Origin: Cyanobium sp. WAJ14-Wanaka
Lineage (GTDB): Bacteria; Cyanobacteriota; Cyanobacteriia; PCC-6307; Cyanobiaceae
Direction of reading: 5' to 3'
Assembly (NCBI RefSeq): GCF_024345375.1
Contig: NZ_JAGQAZ010000001.1
Span: 964,661-1,028,660, forward strand
Length of the DNA: 64,000 nt
The notes under the pieces are model-generated. The model saw nothing but the letters and a program-made list of their open reading frames with translations. It did not search any database and was not told where the DNA came from. Positions 1-8,926 of this stretch are shown in pieces (positions within the stretch are counted from its first letter, which is position 1; every line of letters starts with the position of its first letter). A program made the position numbers and the translations under genes.

Positions 1-29
1 CAATTAATGCCCAATTGTTCTCGCCCCAA

Positions 30-47
30 CCCGCCAATTTTGGTGGG
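30..47. other. short inverted repeat before hemL
   Basis: An inverted repeat (CCCGCC / GGTGGG, one G-T pair, loop AATTTT) lies about 85 bases before the hemL start. It has no T-run on either strand, so it is a poor terminator. It may be the end of an upstream gene's transcript. Apart from it, positions 1-131 show nothing that can be supported. Confidence 0.25.
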
Positions 48-131
48 CTCAACTCGGGATCAACCTAACTAGTAACCGTTATTGCCGGTTCTGGGTCAAG
101 ATGGGCGGCGGTCTTTCGCTGGCTTTCCCCC

Positions 132-1448
132 TTGACCTCGGCTCCCGTGTCGGCTGCTGCCTTGAACACCTCCCGTTCCCAGGAACTCTTCAGTGCCGCC
201 CAAAAGCTGATGCCAGGTGGCGTCAGCTCACCGGTGCGGGCGTTCAAGTCGGTTGGGGGCCAACCCCTGATCTTCGATCGGGTCAAAGGCGCCTACGCCT
301 GGGATGTGGACGGCAACCGCTTCATCGATTACATCGGCAGCTGGGGGCCCGCCATCTGCGGCCATAGCCACCCAGAGGTGTTGGCGGCCCTCCATGAAGC
401 CCTCGATAGGGGCACCAGCTTTGGGGCCCCCTGCGCCCTGGAAAACACCCTCGCCGAGATGGTTATCGAGGCGGTGCCCTCGGTGGAAATGGTGCGCTTC
501 GTCAACAGCGGCACCGAGGCATGCATGTCGGTGCTGAGGCTGATGCGGGCCTTCACCGGCCGCGAAAAGATCATCAAATTTGAAGGCTGTTACCACGGCC
601 ATGCCGACATGTTTTTGGTGAAGGCGGGCTCTGGGGTTGCCACCCTCGGGCTGCCCGACTCCCCCGGCGTGCCCCGCAGCACCGCCGCCAGCACCCTCAC
701 CGCCCCCTACAACGACCTAGAGGCCGTCAAACAGCTTTTCGCGGAGAACCCCGGCGAAATAGCCGGCGTAATCCTGGAGCCCGTGGTGGGCAACGCCGGA
801 TTCATCACCCCCGAACCTGGCTTCCTGGAGGGCATCCGCGAACTGACCAAGGAGCACGGTGCCCTTTTGGTGTTCGACGAAGTGATGACCGGCTTCCGGA
901 TCAGCTACGGCGGCGCCCAGGCCAAATTCGGCGTCACCCCGGACCTCACCACCATGGGCAAGGTGATTGGCGGAGGTTTGCCGGTGGGGGCCTATGGCGG
1001 CCGGGCCGACATCATGGCGATGGTGGCTCCCGCGGGCCCGATGTATCAAGCCGGCACCCTCAGCGGCAATCCCCTGGCCATGACCGCCGGGATCAAGACC
1101 CTGGAGCTGCTGAAGCAGCCCGGCACCTACGACCGGCTAGAGGCCATCACCAAGCGCCTCAGTGATGGCATCCAGGAAGCGGCCAAGGCCGCTGGTCTGC
1201 CCATCTGCGGTGGTTCGATCAGCGCCATGTTTGGCTTTTTTCTCTGCGAAGGCCCGGTGCACAACTTCGAACAGGCGAAGGCCGCCGACACGGTGCGCTT
1301 CGGCAAGCTCCATCGGGCCATGCTCGAGCGGGGTGTCTACCTGGCCCCGAGTGCCTTCGAGGCGGGCTTCACCTCCCTGGCCCACTCCGACGCCGACATC
1401 GACGCCACCCTGGCGGCCTTCCGCGAGAGTTTCGCTGCCATCGCCTGA
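132..1448 (+). CDS. hemL: glutamate-1-semialdehyde 2,1-aminomutase
   Basis: This cytoplasmic PLP enzyme converts glutamate-1-semialdehyde to 5-aminolevulinate, the last step of the C5 route feeding haem, chlorophyll and bilin synthesis. The 438-residue length is normal. The N-terminal signature [16 protein letters not shown] is typical of the family, [13 protein letters not shown] lies near residue 128, and the PLP-binding lysine is Lys277 in [10 protein letters not shown]. The start is taken as TTG at 132, because the ATG at 101 is in another frame. The stop overlaps the ATG of the next gene by one base (TGATG), so the aminomutase and the transporter operon may be transcribed together, though their functions are unrelated. 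Confidence 0.95.
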   Translation: MTSAPVSAAALNTSRSQELFSAAQKLMPGGVSSPVRAFKSVGGQPLIFDRVKGAYAWDVDGNRFIDYIGSWGPAICGHSHPEVLAALHEALDRGTSFGAPCALENTLAEMVIEAVPSVEMVRFVNSGTEACMSVLRLMRAFTGREKIIKFEGCYHGHADMFLVKAGSGVATLGLPDSPGVPRSTAASTLTAPYNDLEAVKQLFAENPGEIAGVILEPVVGNAGFITPEPGFLEGIRELTKEHGALLVFDEVMTGFRISYGGAQAKFGVTPDLTTMGKVIGGGLPVGAYGGRADIMAMVAPAGPMYQAGTLSGNPLAMTAGIKTLELLKQPGTYDRLEAITKRLSDGIQEAAKAAGLPICGGSISAMFGFFLCEGPVHNFEQAKAADTVRFGKLHRAMLERGVYLAPSAFEAGFTSLAHSDADIDATLAAFRESFAAIA

Positions 1449-2641
1449 TGGGGCGCAGCTTCAGGCCAAAGCTGATTGCGTTGCTGGCGGCTACGGCCCT
1501 GCTCGCCGGCTGCAGCAATAGGTCTGCGGATGGGCCCGTAAACCTCACTAAGGGCATACCGGTGGGGGCTGTTTTGGCGCTCACCGGCAATGCCAATGTC
1601 TATGGCCAAGACCAAAAAATCGGCATCGACCTCGCCCTTGCCCAACTCAACGGCCAAGCAATCTCCCTGCAGATCGAAGACAGCGGCAGTGATGAGCCTG
1701 GCGCCAACGCCGCCTTCAATCTCCAAATCAATCGGGGCGTGTTGGCCCTGATTGGCCCCACCCTCTCCCAACAAGCTTTTTCAGCAGACCCCATTGCCCA
1801 GCGGCGCGGGGTACCTGTGGTGGCCCCGTCGAACACCGCCACCGGCATACCTGAAATCGGCCATTTCATTAGCCGTGTTTCTGCCCAAAGCTCCGTAATT
1901 GCGCCGCTCTCAATTGCCAAGGCCCTGCAAATCAATCCCGCCATTAGGCGAGCGGCAGTTTTCTATGCCCAGGACGATGCCTACAGCACCGCTGAGACGG
2001 TGATTTTCCAGAAGGCGCTAACCAACAAGGGCCTGAAACCGGTGACGGTGCAGCGCACCCAGCTGAACGATCAAGACTTCCAAAATCAGATCACCTCTGC
2101 CCTCAGCAAGAAACCGGATCTGATTGTGTTGAGCCTCCAAGCCGTAGATGGGGGCAACATGGTGCGCCAGTTGAGGGAGCTGGGCTATCGCGGCATGATC
2201 GTGGTGGGCAACGGCATGAATACACCAAACATCTACCCGATCTGCCAAAAGTATTGCGACGGCATCCTGATAGCCCAAGCCTATAGCCCCGAACTGAAGA
2301 ATCCTGCCAATCAGGTATTCCTTGCCGCCTTTGCTAAGGCCCAAAGCCGCAACCCCAATGCCAGCACGATTCCACCCCAACTAACCGCCCAGGCCTATAC
2401 CGCCATGCAGGTAATCGGCGAAGCCCTGCGCCGACTTGACACCCAAAAACCACTCAAATCCCTAACAGTGGCAGCAGCCCGCAAGGCCCTGATGGATGAA
2501 ATCCTGGGCGGCACCTACCAGACCCCCCTAGGCACAATCAGCTTCACCCCCATTGGTGAGGTGGTGCAAAAAGAATTCTTTGTGGCCCAGGTGCGCATGA
2601 ACCCCGGCGGCCGCAGCGGTCGATTTGCCCTACTTCCCTGA
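1448..2641 (+). CDS. amino acid ABC transporter substrate-binding lipoprotein (copy 1)
   Basis: This is a periplasmic binding protein of the Leu/Ile/Val (HAAT) type, 397 residues long. The N-terminus is a lipoprotein signal: basic start, hydrophobic stretch, then lipobox LLAGC with the acylated Cys near residue 22. The mature part begins with a GAVLALTGNANVYGQD segment typical of type I periplasmic binding folds. It is followed by a close paralogue and by two permeases and two ATPases on the same strand, so it should deliver substrate to that transporter. Branched-chain or neutral amino acids are the likeliest ligands. A urea-binding UrtA is less likely, because the longer Tat-type UrtA N-terminus is absent. 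Confidence 0.85.
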   Translation: MGRSFRPKLIALLAATALLAGCSNRSADGPVNLTKGIPVGAVLALTGNANVYGQDQKIGIDLALAQLNGQAISLQIEDSGSDEPGANAAFNLQINRGVLALIGPTLSQQAFSADPIAQRRGVPVVAPSNTATGIPEIGHFISRVSAQSSVIAPLSIAKALQINPAIRRAAVFYAQDDAYSTAETVIFQKALTNKGLKPVTVQRTQLNDQDFQNQITSALSKKPDLIVLSLQAVDGGNMVRQLRELGYRGMIVVGNGMNTPNIYPICQKYCDGILIAQAYSPELKNPANQVFLAAFAKAQSRNPNASTIPPQLTAQAYTAMQVIGEALRRLDTQKPLKSLTVAAARKALMDEILGGTYQTPLGTISFTPIGEVVQKEFFVAQVRMNPGGRSGRFALLP

Positions 2642-2645
2642 TCTG

Positions 2646-2695
2646 ATGGCTGCCCTGAACTTATGGCTCCCCTGAACTTATGGCTCCCCTGAACT
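2646..2695 (+). repeat. three copies of a 17-bp tandem repeat
   Basis: The unit ATGGCTCCCCTGAACTT occurs at 2646-2662 (one mismatch), 2663-2679 (exact) and 2680-2695 (last base missing), directly before the start of the second binding-protein gene. Each unit begins with ATG and contains TGA. The repeat fills almost the whole gap between the two paralogous genes. Confidence 0.9.
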
Positions 2696-2696
2696 G

Positions 2697-3878
2697 ATGG
2701 ATCTCTTGCGTCGCGTCCAGAAAGCTTTGGCCCTGGTGGGTCTTGGTGCCGCCCTTGCCAGCTGCAGCAGCAACCGCAGCGACCAACTTCGCCTGGGCGC
2801 CGGCATCGCCCTCACCGGCAATGCCGGTCTGCTGGGCCAGGACGCCCGCACCGGCTTGGATCTGGCGAAGCTGCAGTTTGCCCAGCTACAGCCGAGGTTG
2901 GAGCTGGAACTGGAAGACACCGGCAGCGATGAAGTGGGAGCCACAGTTGCCTTTCGCCGCCTGATCAACGCCAAACCAGTGGCAATCCTGGGGCCATCCC
3001 TTTCCCAGCAGGGCTTTGCCGTGATGCCCATGGCCGACCGGGCCGGGATTCCGGTGATCGGGGTTTCCACCACGGCCCCAGGCATCCCCCAGCTCGGCCC
3101 CTTTGTGGCCCGTGTGGCCTCACCGGTGACGGTGGTGGCTCCGCGGTCCCTGGCCAAGGCATTGCAACTCAACCCGGGCATCCGTCGGGTTGCGGTGTTC
3201 TTCGCCCAAGACGACGTCTTCTGCACCTCGGAAACGCAGATTTTCCAGCAGGCGATCCGCGCCAAGGGCCTGGATCTGGTGGCGGTGCAGCGCACCTCCG
3301 TGGCCGACACCGATTTCCAAATCCCAATCACCAATGTGCTGCGCAGCAGGCCCCAACTGGTGGTGATCTCGGCGCTGGTGGCCGACGGCGGCAACCTGGT
3401 GCGCCAATTGCGGGAACTCGGCTATCAGGGACAAATCGTGGCCGGAAATGGGCTCAACACCCCAAACATCTACCCCGTTTGCCAGAAGCATTGCGATGGA
3501 ATGCTGATCACCCAGGCCTATAACCCCAGCCTCGACAACGCCAGCAACCGCGACCTTTTAAAGCTGTTCCGCCGGGGCCGCCCCGCCGATGCCGTGCCAC
3601 CCCAGGTGACGGCCCAGGCCTACACCGGCTACCAGGTGGTGCACGAAGCCCTGGCGAAGCTCAAGGGCACCCTGCCCAAGGGCCAGAGCCTCACTTCCCT
3701 GCCGCTGGCCGACCTACGCCAGCGCCTGCTCAAGACCCTGCTGGCGGGCACCTACCAAACCCCCCTGGGGGAGCTGCGCTTCTCGCCGGAGGGGGAGGTG
3801 GTGCAGCGCGACTTCAGCGTGGCGCGGGTGAGCATGGATGCCGATGGCCGCAGTGGTCGCTTCGTGCTGCAGCCCTAA
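2697..3878 (+). CDS. amino acid ABC transporter substrate-binding lipoprotein (copy 2)
   Basis: This is a 393-residue paralogue of the preceding gene. It has its own lipoprotein signal (lipobox LASC) and the same landmarks in the same order: GAGIALTGNAGLLGQD, FFAQDDVFCTSET, VRQLRELGYQGQIV, NTPNIYPVCQKHCDG and GTYQTPLGELRF. Similarity runs the full length, so this is a tandem duplication. The copy is GC-richer than copy 1. The two copies presumably share the one permease/ATPase set and may differ in ligand range. The ATG at 2697 follows the 17-bp repeat, and no good Shine-Dalgarno sequence is seen. Confidence 0.85.
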   Translation: MDLLRRVQKALALVGLGAALASCSSNRSDQLRLGAGIALTGNAGLLGQDARTGLDLAKLQFAQLQPRLELELEDTGSDEVGATVAFRRLINAKPVAILGPSLSQQGFAVMPMADRAGIPVIGVSTTAPGIPQLGPFVARVASPVTVVAPRSLAKALQLNPGIRRVAVFFAQDDVFCTSETQIFQQAIRAKGLDLVAVQRTSVADTDFQIPITNVLRSRPQLVVISALVADGGNLVRQLRELGYQGQIVAGNGLNTPNIYPVCQKHCDGMLITQAYNPSLDNASNRDLLKLFRRGRPADAVPPQVTAQAYTGYQVVHEALAKLKGTLPKGQSLTSLPLADLRQRLLKTLLAGTYQTPLGELRFSPEGEVVQRDFSVARVSMDADGRSGRFVLQP

Positions 3879-3881
3879 ACC

Positions 3882-4814
3882 ATGCAAGACCTGGTGCAAT
3901 TGCTACTTAACGGCCTCTCCACCGGAGCGGTCTATGCCCTGTTTGCCCTGGGCTACACCCTGGTGTTTTCAGTGCTGGGGGTGATCAACTTCGCCCATGG
4001 GGCCGTGTTCACCCTGGGGGCCTACTTCACCTACTTCCTGATCGGTGGTGGCGCCGGGGCCAACGGACTGTTGGCCGGCCTGCAACTTCCCTTTGCCCTG
4101 CCCTTCTGGCTTGCCCTGCCCTTGGCGGGCTTGATGGCGGCGGCCGTGGCCCTGGTGATAGAGCGCATCGCCTTCCGCCCCCTGCGGGCCCAGGGAGCCG
4201 ACCCCCTGCTGGCCCTGATCACCAGCCTGGGGGCTGGGGTGGTGCTCGTGAACCTGATCCAGCTGCTGGTGGGGGCCGAGAGCTATGCCATCCCCACCGG
4301 AAGCCTGGGGAACCTGCCGGCGGCGATTCAGCTGCTGGGCGCCCAGGTACGCACGGTCCAACTGCTGTTGCTGGCCGTGGCAGCTGGCCTGGTGGTGGTT
4401 CTGAGCATTTGGATCGATGGGAGCCGCAGCGGCAAGGCGCTCCGGGCCGTTTCCGAGGATCCAATCACCGCCCAGCTACTGGGTATTCCCAGCGGCCGCA
4501 TGATCCAAATCGCCTTTGGCCTCAGCGGTTTCCTGGCGGGCATTGCCGGCGGCCTGGTGGGGCTGAGTGTCAGCATCGCCGGCCCCTATTTCGGCATTGG
4601 CTATGGCCTCAAGGGCCTGGGGGTTTTGGTACTTGGCGGCCTAGGCAGCGTGCCCGGGGCGGTGCTGGGGGGCCTAATCATTGGCCTGGCAGAGGCCTGC
4701 GTGCCTGCGGACCTATCTGGCTATCGCGATGTTGTGGCCTACGGCTTTCTGTTTGTGATGCTGCTGGTGCGGCCCCAGGGTCTGCTGGGCAAGGTTCTGC
4801 CCACCAAGGTTTGA
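3882..4814 (+). CDS. livH: branched-chain amino acid ABC transporter permease, LivH type
   Basis: This is an inner-membrane permease subunit of 310 residues, with about eight hydrophobic segments. The N-terminus (LLNGLSTGAVYALFALGYTL, then INFAHGAVFTLGAY) is the LivH/NatC family signature. It lies three bases after the second binding-protein gene and before the LivM-type permease, so one operon is likely. It should pair with LivM to form the channel of the transporter. UrtB is a homologous alternative, but no other Urt features are seen. Confidence 0.88.
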   Translation: MQDLVQLLLNGLSTGAVYALFALGYTLVFSVLGVINFAHGAVFTLGAYFTYFLIGGGAGANGLLAGLQLPFALPFWLALPLAGLMAAAVALVIERIAFRPLRAQGADPLLALITSLGAGVVLVNLIQLLVGAESYAIPTGSLGNLPAAIQLLGAQVRTVQLLLLAVAAGLVVVLSIWIDGSRSGKALRAVSEDPITAQLLGIPSGRMIQIAFGLSGFLAGIAGGLVGLSVSIAGPYFGIGYGLKGLGVLVLGGLGSVPGAVLGGLIIGLAEACVPADLSGYRDVVAYGFLFVMLLVRPQGLLGKVLPTKV

Positions 4815-4820
4815 GGAGGA

Positions 4821-5699
4821 ATGGAAACAAGCCTGTTTGTACAGATGCTGATTGGGGCCCTGCTCGGGCTTTCGGTCTATCTGCCCCTGCGCTGCGGCCA
4901 GCTTTCCCTGGCCACCCCGGGCTTCTATGCGATCGGCGGCACCACGGCGGCCCTGCTCTCCACCCGGGTGGGCGCCCTTGGCGGCAGCGATCCCACCTAT
5001 CCGATCAGCTCTGTGATGTTGGAGATGCTGCTGGCTGGCCTGCTCTGCGGGTTGCTGGCGACCGGCATCGGCAAGGTGGTGTTGCGGCTCCGGGGGGTGT
5101 ACCTGGCAATCGCCACCATTGCCCTGGTTGAAATTTTGCGGGTCACCACCCTCAACCAGGAGTCGCTGGGGGGAGCGGTTGGAATCTTCGGCATCCCCCA
5201 GCCCTTCAACGATCCCGCCGGCTATGCGGTTTTCAGCCTGGCCGTGCTGGCACTGGTCTGCTGGCTGTGCGATCGGCTGGAGCGCAATCGCCTCGGTCGG
5301 GCCATGGCAGCCATCCGCGACGACGAATTGGCCGCCGCCTGCCAGGGCATAGATACGGAACGGGCCAAATTGGTGGCCTTCGTGCTCAGTGCGGTGGTGG
5401 CGGCCCTCACGGGCGTCATCAGCGCCCACTTCCTCAACAGCTGGAATGCACGGCTTGGCAACTTTGACGCCAGCATCACCACCCTCGCCTTTGTGGTCTT
5501 TGGTGGCTCACGCACCTGGGCCGGGCCGGTGCTGGGGGGGCTGGTGCTCACCGCCCTGCCCGAACTCCTGCGACCGGTCGGTGACCTGCGTCTAATCGTT
5601 TTTGGCCTGGTGATCCTGGTGGGCCCCTTACTGCTGCCCCAGGGGTTAATTAATCCGGCCCTGTTGGGTTGGCTAAGGGGGAATCTTCCTAAAAGATGA
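4821..5699 (+). CDS. livM: branched-chain amino acid ABC transporter permease, LivM type
   Basis: This second membrane subunit is 292 residues long with multiple hydrophobic helices. The conserved cytoplasmic loop RNRLGRAMAAIRDDELAA, near residues 155-172, is the EAA-like ATPase contact of the LivM family. The start ATG at 4821 is preceded by GAGGAGGA almost without spacing, one of the few clear Shine-Dalgarno-like sites in the operon. Its end overlaps the next gene by four bases, which suggests translational coupling. Confidence 0.88.
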   Translation: METSLFVQMLIGALLGLSVYLPLRCGQLSLATPGFYAIGGTTAALLSTRVGALGGSDPTYPISSVMLEMLLAGLLCGLLATGIGKVVLRLRGVYLAIATIALVEILRVTTLNQESLGGAVGIFGIPQPFNDPAGYAVFSLAVLALVCWLCDRLERNRLGRAMAAIRDDELAAACQGIDTERAKLVAFVLSAVVAALTGVISAHFLNSWNARLGNFDASITTLAFVVFGGSRTWAGPVLGGLVLTALPELLRPVGDLRLIVFGLVILVGPLLLPQGLINPALLGWLRGNLPKR

Positions 5700-6469
5700 G
5701 CTCCCCACCCCTGCTCGAAACCCGCAATCTGGGGGTGCGCTTCGGCGGCATCCAGGCCCTCAAAGGCATCAACCTGCAGATCAATAGCGGCGAGATTTTC
5801 GGGCTCCTGGGGCCAAACGGCGCCGGTAAAACCACCCTTTTCAATTTGATCTCAAGGGTCACTGAGGCCAGCGAGGGTGAGTTGCTCTGGCGAGGCGGCC
5901 AAATCAACGGCCTTGATGCCAGCCGCATTGCCCGGCTGGGGATCGCCCGCACCTTTCAAAACCTGCGGCTGTTCCAGTCGATGAGTTGCCGCGAAAACGT
6001 AATGGTGGGGCTCCACCGCCACGACCTCGTGCCCTGGGGGGCAGCCCTGCTGGGCACGGGCCTGGCGCGGCAAAAGCAGGGGGAGCTGGTGGAGCGGGCC
6101 CAGGGCCTCCTGGAGTTGCTGGAGATCGGCCAGCTGGGCGAACAAAATGCCGCCTCCCTCGCCTACGGCGACCGCCGCCGCCTTGAGATCGCCAGGGCCC
6201 TGGCCAGCTCGCCGGAGCTGCTGCTGCTCGACGAACCGGCCGCCGGCATGAACGCCAATGAGAAGGATGGGTTGAGCGACCTAATCAGGCAGATACGGGA
6301 GCAGTTCAACCTCACGGTGTTGATCATTGAGCACCACGTGCCTTTGATGCTGGGGCTATGCGACCGGCTGGCGGTACTGAATTTCGGCTGCCGCATTGCC
6401 CTCGGCACCCCAGAACAGGTACGCCAAGATCCCGCCGTGATTGAGGCCTACCTGGGGGGGCAGCCATGA
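5696..6469 (+). CDS. livG: branched-chain amino acid ABC transporter ATP-binding protein, LivG type
   Basis: This is one of the two ATPase subunits of the transporter, 257 residues long. It has Walker A GPNGAGKT near residue 38, the LivG-specific signature LAYGDRRRLEIARAL in place of LSGGQ, and Walker B LLLLDEPAAGMN. The LivG-type motif RTFQNLRLFQSM is also present. It overlaps livM and livF by four bases each, so coupled translation is likely. Confidence 0.9.
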   Translation: MSSPPLLETRNLGVRFGGIQALKGINLQINSGEIFGLLGPNGAGKTTLFNLISRVTEASEGELLWRGGQINGLDASRIARLGIARTFQNLRLFQSMSCRENVMVGLHRHDLVPWGAALLGTGLARQKQGELVERAQGLLELLEIGQLGEQNAASLAYGDRRRLEIARALASSPELLLLDEPAAGMNANEKDGLSDLIRQIREQFNLTVLIIEHHVPLMLGLCDRLAVLNFGCRIALGTPEQVRQDPAVIEAYLGGQP

Positions 6470-7182
6470 CAGCGGCATTGCTGGAGCTGGAAGGCCTAAC
6501 GGTTCGCTATGGCGGCATCACCGCCCTGCATGGCATCGACCTAAGGGTCAGGCAAGGCGAATTGGTGACCCTGCTCGGTGCAAACGGCGCTGGTAAAAGC
6601 ACCACCCTGAAGGCCATTTCCCAGCTGGTGGGGGCCGCCTCTGGCGCGATTCGCTGGCACGGTGGCTGCATCAACGGCATCAGCACCGAGCGCACCGTCA
6701 AGCTCGGCATAGGCCATTGCCCCGAGGGTCGCCGGGTGCTGGCCCGCCAGAGCATCGCCGACAACCTCGAATTGGGGGCCTGGCTGCGGCGCGACAAAGC
6801 AGGTATCCGAGCCGACTTCGAACGCAGCTACAGCCTGTTCCCGCGGCTGGGGGAACGGCGCAACCAACTGGCCGGCTCACTTTCAGGTGGGGAGCAACAG
6901 ATGCTGGCGATCTGCCGGGCCCTGATGGGGCGCCCCTCCCTGTTGCTTCTCGATGAACCGAGCCTGGGCCTGGCTCCAAAGCTGGTGGCAGAGGTGATGC
7001 AGGCCCTGAGGGCCCTGCATGCCGATGGCCTAACGATCCTGCTGGTGGAGCAAAACGCCAATGCTGCCCTGGCCATTGCCGATCGGGGCTACGTGCTGGA
7101 ATCGGGCCGCATCAGCCTGGAAGGCTCCGCAACAGACCTAAAAAACAACGCAGCCTTGCAGGCCTCCTACCTAGGCAAGTAG
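6466..7182 (+). CDS. livF: branched-chain amino acid ABC transporter ATP-binding protein, LivF type
   Basis: This is the second ATPase subunit, 238 residues long. It shows Walker A GANGAGKS, signature LSGGEQQM, Walker B LLLLDEPSLGLAP and the family block GHCPEGRRVLARQSI. It is the last gene of the operon, which ends at 7182. Together with LivG it powers uptake of the ligand delivered by the two lipoproteins. Confidence 0.9.
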   Translation: MTAALLELEGLTVRYGGITALHGIDLRVRQGELVTLLGANGAGKSTTLKAISQLVGAASGAIRWHGGCINGISTERTVKLGIGHCPEGRRVLARQSIADNLELGAWLRRDKAGIRADFERSYSLFPRLGERRNQLAGSLSGGEQQMLAICRALMGRPSLLLLDEPSLGLAPKLVAEVMQALRALHADGLTILLVEQNANAALAIADRGYVLESGRISLEGSATDLKNNAALQASYLGK

Positions 7183-7207
7183 GCCTTGGTGGGTAAACAG
7201 GCCTTAC

Positions 7208-7462
7208 TCAGTCCTTATCGGTGGCGCCGAAGGCATGCATCAGGGCATCTCCCCAGCTGTTGATGCCGGAAAGTTCGTGGTCATGGGCATCGGCGATGGC
7301 CCTGGCGTGCTCCCGCAACAGCACGGTTTTGTTCAAGTCGTGGCCGTGGTCGGCGGCGATCGCAACGATGTCGTCCACACCGGTCGCGGCATGGAGCTTG
7401 CTGCGTAGGGCTTCGTCGCCGGAAACACGGTCAACAAAGGCCTTTATCGACGCAACCGACAT
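7208..7462 (-). CDS. Nif11-like leader domain protein without an obvious core peptide
   Basis: The protein has 84 residues. The first ~45 residues (SIKAFVDRVSGDEALRSKL, then DIVAIAADHGHDL) match the Nif11-like leader of cyanobacterial RiPP precursors. The C-terminal part (ELSGINSWGDALMHAFGATD) has no Cys, no double-Gly cleavage site and no Ser/Thr-rich core. No lanthipeptide synthetase, radical SAM maturase or peptidase-containing transporter gene is found in the window. It is therefore more likely a stand-alone Nif11-domain protein of unknown role than a working precursor. It lies convergent to livF and divergent from the NDH-2 gene. Confidence 0.6.
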   Translation of the reverse strand: MSVASIKAFVDRVSGDEALRSKLHAATGVDDIVAIAADHGHDLNKTVLLREHARAIADAHDHELSGINSWGDALMHAFGATDKD

Positions 7463-7534
7463 GGCAGCAAATGAATTGGGTTCCCAGTCTTAGCAGGCAC
7501 CAGGCGGGCTAAGGCAGGCAAAGCCAGATACCTT

Positions 7535-8926
7535 GTGCAAACGAACCGAATAACGATGGCGCCCGAACGCTTCTTCCTGGAGCTAGATCCCCCCGACACC
7601 AGCCTCAAATCCCTGCCCCACGTTGTGATTGTGGGCGGTGGCTTTGGGGGTCTGAAGGCCTGCCATGCCCTTATCGGCAAGCCGGTGCGGGTCACCCTGA
7701 TCGACAAGCGCAATTTCAACCTGTTCCAGCCCCTCCTCTACCAGGTGGCATCTGGGCTGGTGGCAGAAGCGGATGTGGCAAGCCCCCTACGCCAAATGGT
7801 GGGTCAAGCGCCAAACGTGCAGATCCTGCTTGGGGAGGTGGCCGAAATTGATGCCAAAGCCAAGGAAATTGTCTTTAACAACCGACGCTTCGGCTACGAC
7901 CACCTAATCCTTGCCACGGGCTCCGGCAGCAGCTACTTCGGCAAGGAAGAGTGGCGATCCCTAGCTCCCCCGATGAAGATCCTGGAGCACGCAGATGAAA
8001 TCAGGCGCCGGGTTCTGACAGCCCTTGAAGAAGCGGAGCAGACACCGGATCCGGAACGCCGCCAGTTTCTCCAATCTGTGGTGGTGGTGGGAGGGGGTCC
8101 TACTGGCTGTGAACTGGCCGGATCCCTCAATGAATTGATGAAGCACGCCCTGGGCAGGGATTTCAAACAATTAAACCCCGAGCTCTGCAAGGTGACCCTG
8201 GTAGACCCAGGCGATCGGCTGCTGCGGGCCATGGCTCCAGCCATCTCCAAATCGGCGGAGTCCTATTTCAAATCGGCGGGGGTGGACCTACTTCTAGGTG
8301 GCAGGGTTAAGGAAATAAGCGAAGGGAAAGTGGTACTTACGACCAGTGGGGGAGAGCAAACCCTGGAAGCGGCCACAATCTGCTGGACAGCAGGGGTTAA
8401 GCCATCCCACCTGGGCAAGGTGTTGGCCGATGCCACCGGCTGCGCCATAGATAAGGGGGGAAGAGTAATCGTCAAACCAGACTTCTCCATCGCCCAATTC
8501 CCAGAAATTCGGGTCATTGGCGATCTCTGCTCCTATAGCCACACCGCCGATGGCAAACCCCTGCCTGGAATGGCCGGACCAGCCGTGCAAATGGGCGGCT
8601 GGGTGGCAGCAGACATAGTTGCAAACCTGGCAAACGAGCAACACAAAGCATTTAGTTGGTTTGATTTCGGCAGCATGGCCGTAATAGGACCATTGCATGC
8701 GGTGGCTGATCTGCGGGGCCTCAAATTCACGGGCCTAATCGGCTGGCTGATGTGGGCCGTAGCCCACCTTGCCTTCATGCCAGCCAATGAGAATCGAATC
8801 GCCCTGCTGAGCAAATGGCTATGGGCAATAGCAACCCGTGAGCGGGCTGCAATGCTAATTATTGGGCGTCCAAATCAACATATGGAAGTGGAAGTGGGCC
8901 TGCCGGAAGGGGCTACGAGTCCTTAG
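7535..8926 (+). CDS. ndh: type II NAD(P)H dehydrogenase (NDH-2)
   Basis: This FAD flavoprotein oxidises NAD(P)H and reduces the plastoquinone pool without pumping protons. It is 463 residues from GTG at 7535; an ATG eight codons later is an alternative. The first dinucleotide fold is VVIVGGGFGGLKA, followed by the NDH-2 block RNFNLFQPLLYQVASGLV. A second fold, VVVVGGGPTGCELAGSL, lies near residue 190. The C-terminal region (LIGWLMWAVAHLAFM) is a membrane-anchoring hydrophobic helix. Its 3' end overlaps the convergent channel gene by 14 bases. It could feed electrons into the quinone pool used by the oxidase operon about 16 kb away. Confidence 0.85.
   Translation: MQTNRITMAPERFFLELDPPDTSLKSLPHVVIVGGGFGGLKACHALIGKPVRVTLIDKRNFNLFQPLLYQVASGLVAEADVASPLRQMVGQAPNVQILLGEVAEIDAKAKEIVFNNRRFGYDHLILATGSGSSYFGKEEWRSLAPPMKILEHADEIRRRVLTALEEAEQTPDPERRQFLQSVVVVGGGPTGCELAGSLNELMKHALGRDFKQLNPELCKVTLVDPGDRLLRAMAPAISKSAESYFKSAGVDLLLGGRVKEISEGKVVLTTSGGEQTLEAATICWTAGVKPSHLGKVLADATGCAIDKGGRVIVKPDFSIAQFPEIRVIGDLCSYSHTADGKPLPGMAGPAVQMGGWVAADIVANLANEQHKAFSWFDFGSMAVIGPLHAVADLRGLKFTGLIGWLMWAVAHLAFMPANENRIALLSKWLWAIATRERAAMLIIGRPNQHMEVEVGLPEGATSP

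Noticed and set aside
2678-3394. 238-codon open frame on the minus strand opposite the second binding-protein gene
   Set aside because: It is a shadow of a clear coding gene in GC-rich DNA; its product is Arg/Ser-rich with no protein-like pattern.
4713-5429. 238-codon minus-strand open frame opposite the LivM gene
   Set aside because: It runs antisense to a well-conserved permease and has Gln/Gly/His-rich, non-conserved content.
1448-7182. Urea transporter (urtABCDE)
   Set aside because: Gene order is similar, but the binding proteins are short lipoproteins without UrtA features, there are two of them, and no urease genes are in the window.
7350-7370. HIP1 palindrome (GCGATCGC) as a marker of frequent HIP1 use
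   Set aside because: One copy was noticed inside the Nif11-like gene region, with several near matches elsewhere; far too few to call HIP1 enrichment.
7208-7462. Prochlorosin-type lanthipeptide precursor
   Set aside because: No Cys or Ser/Thr-rich core and no Gly-Gly cleavage site in the C-terminal part, and no LanM nearby.
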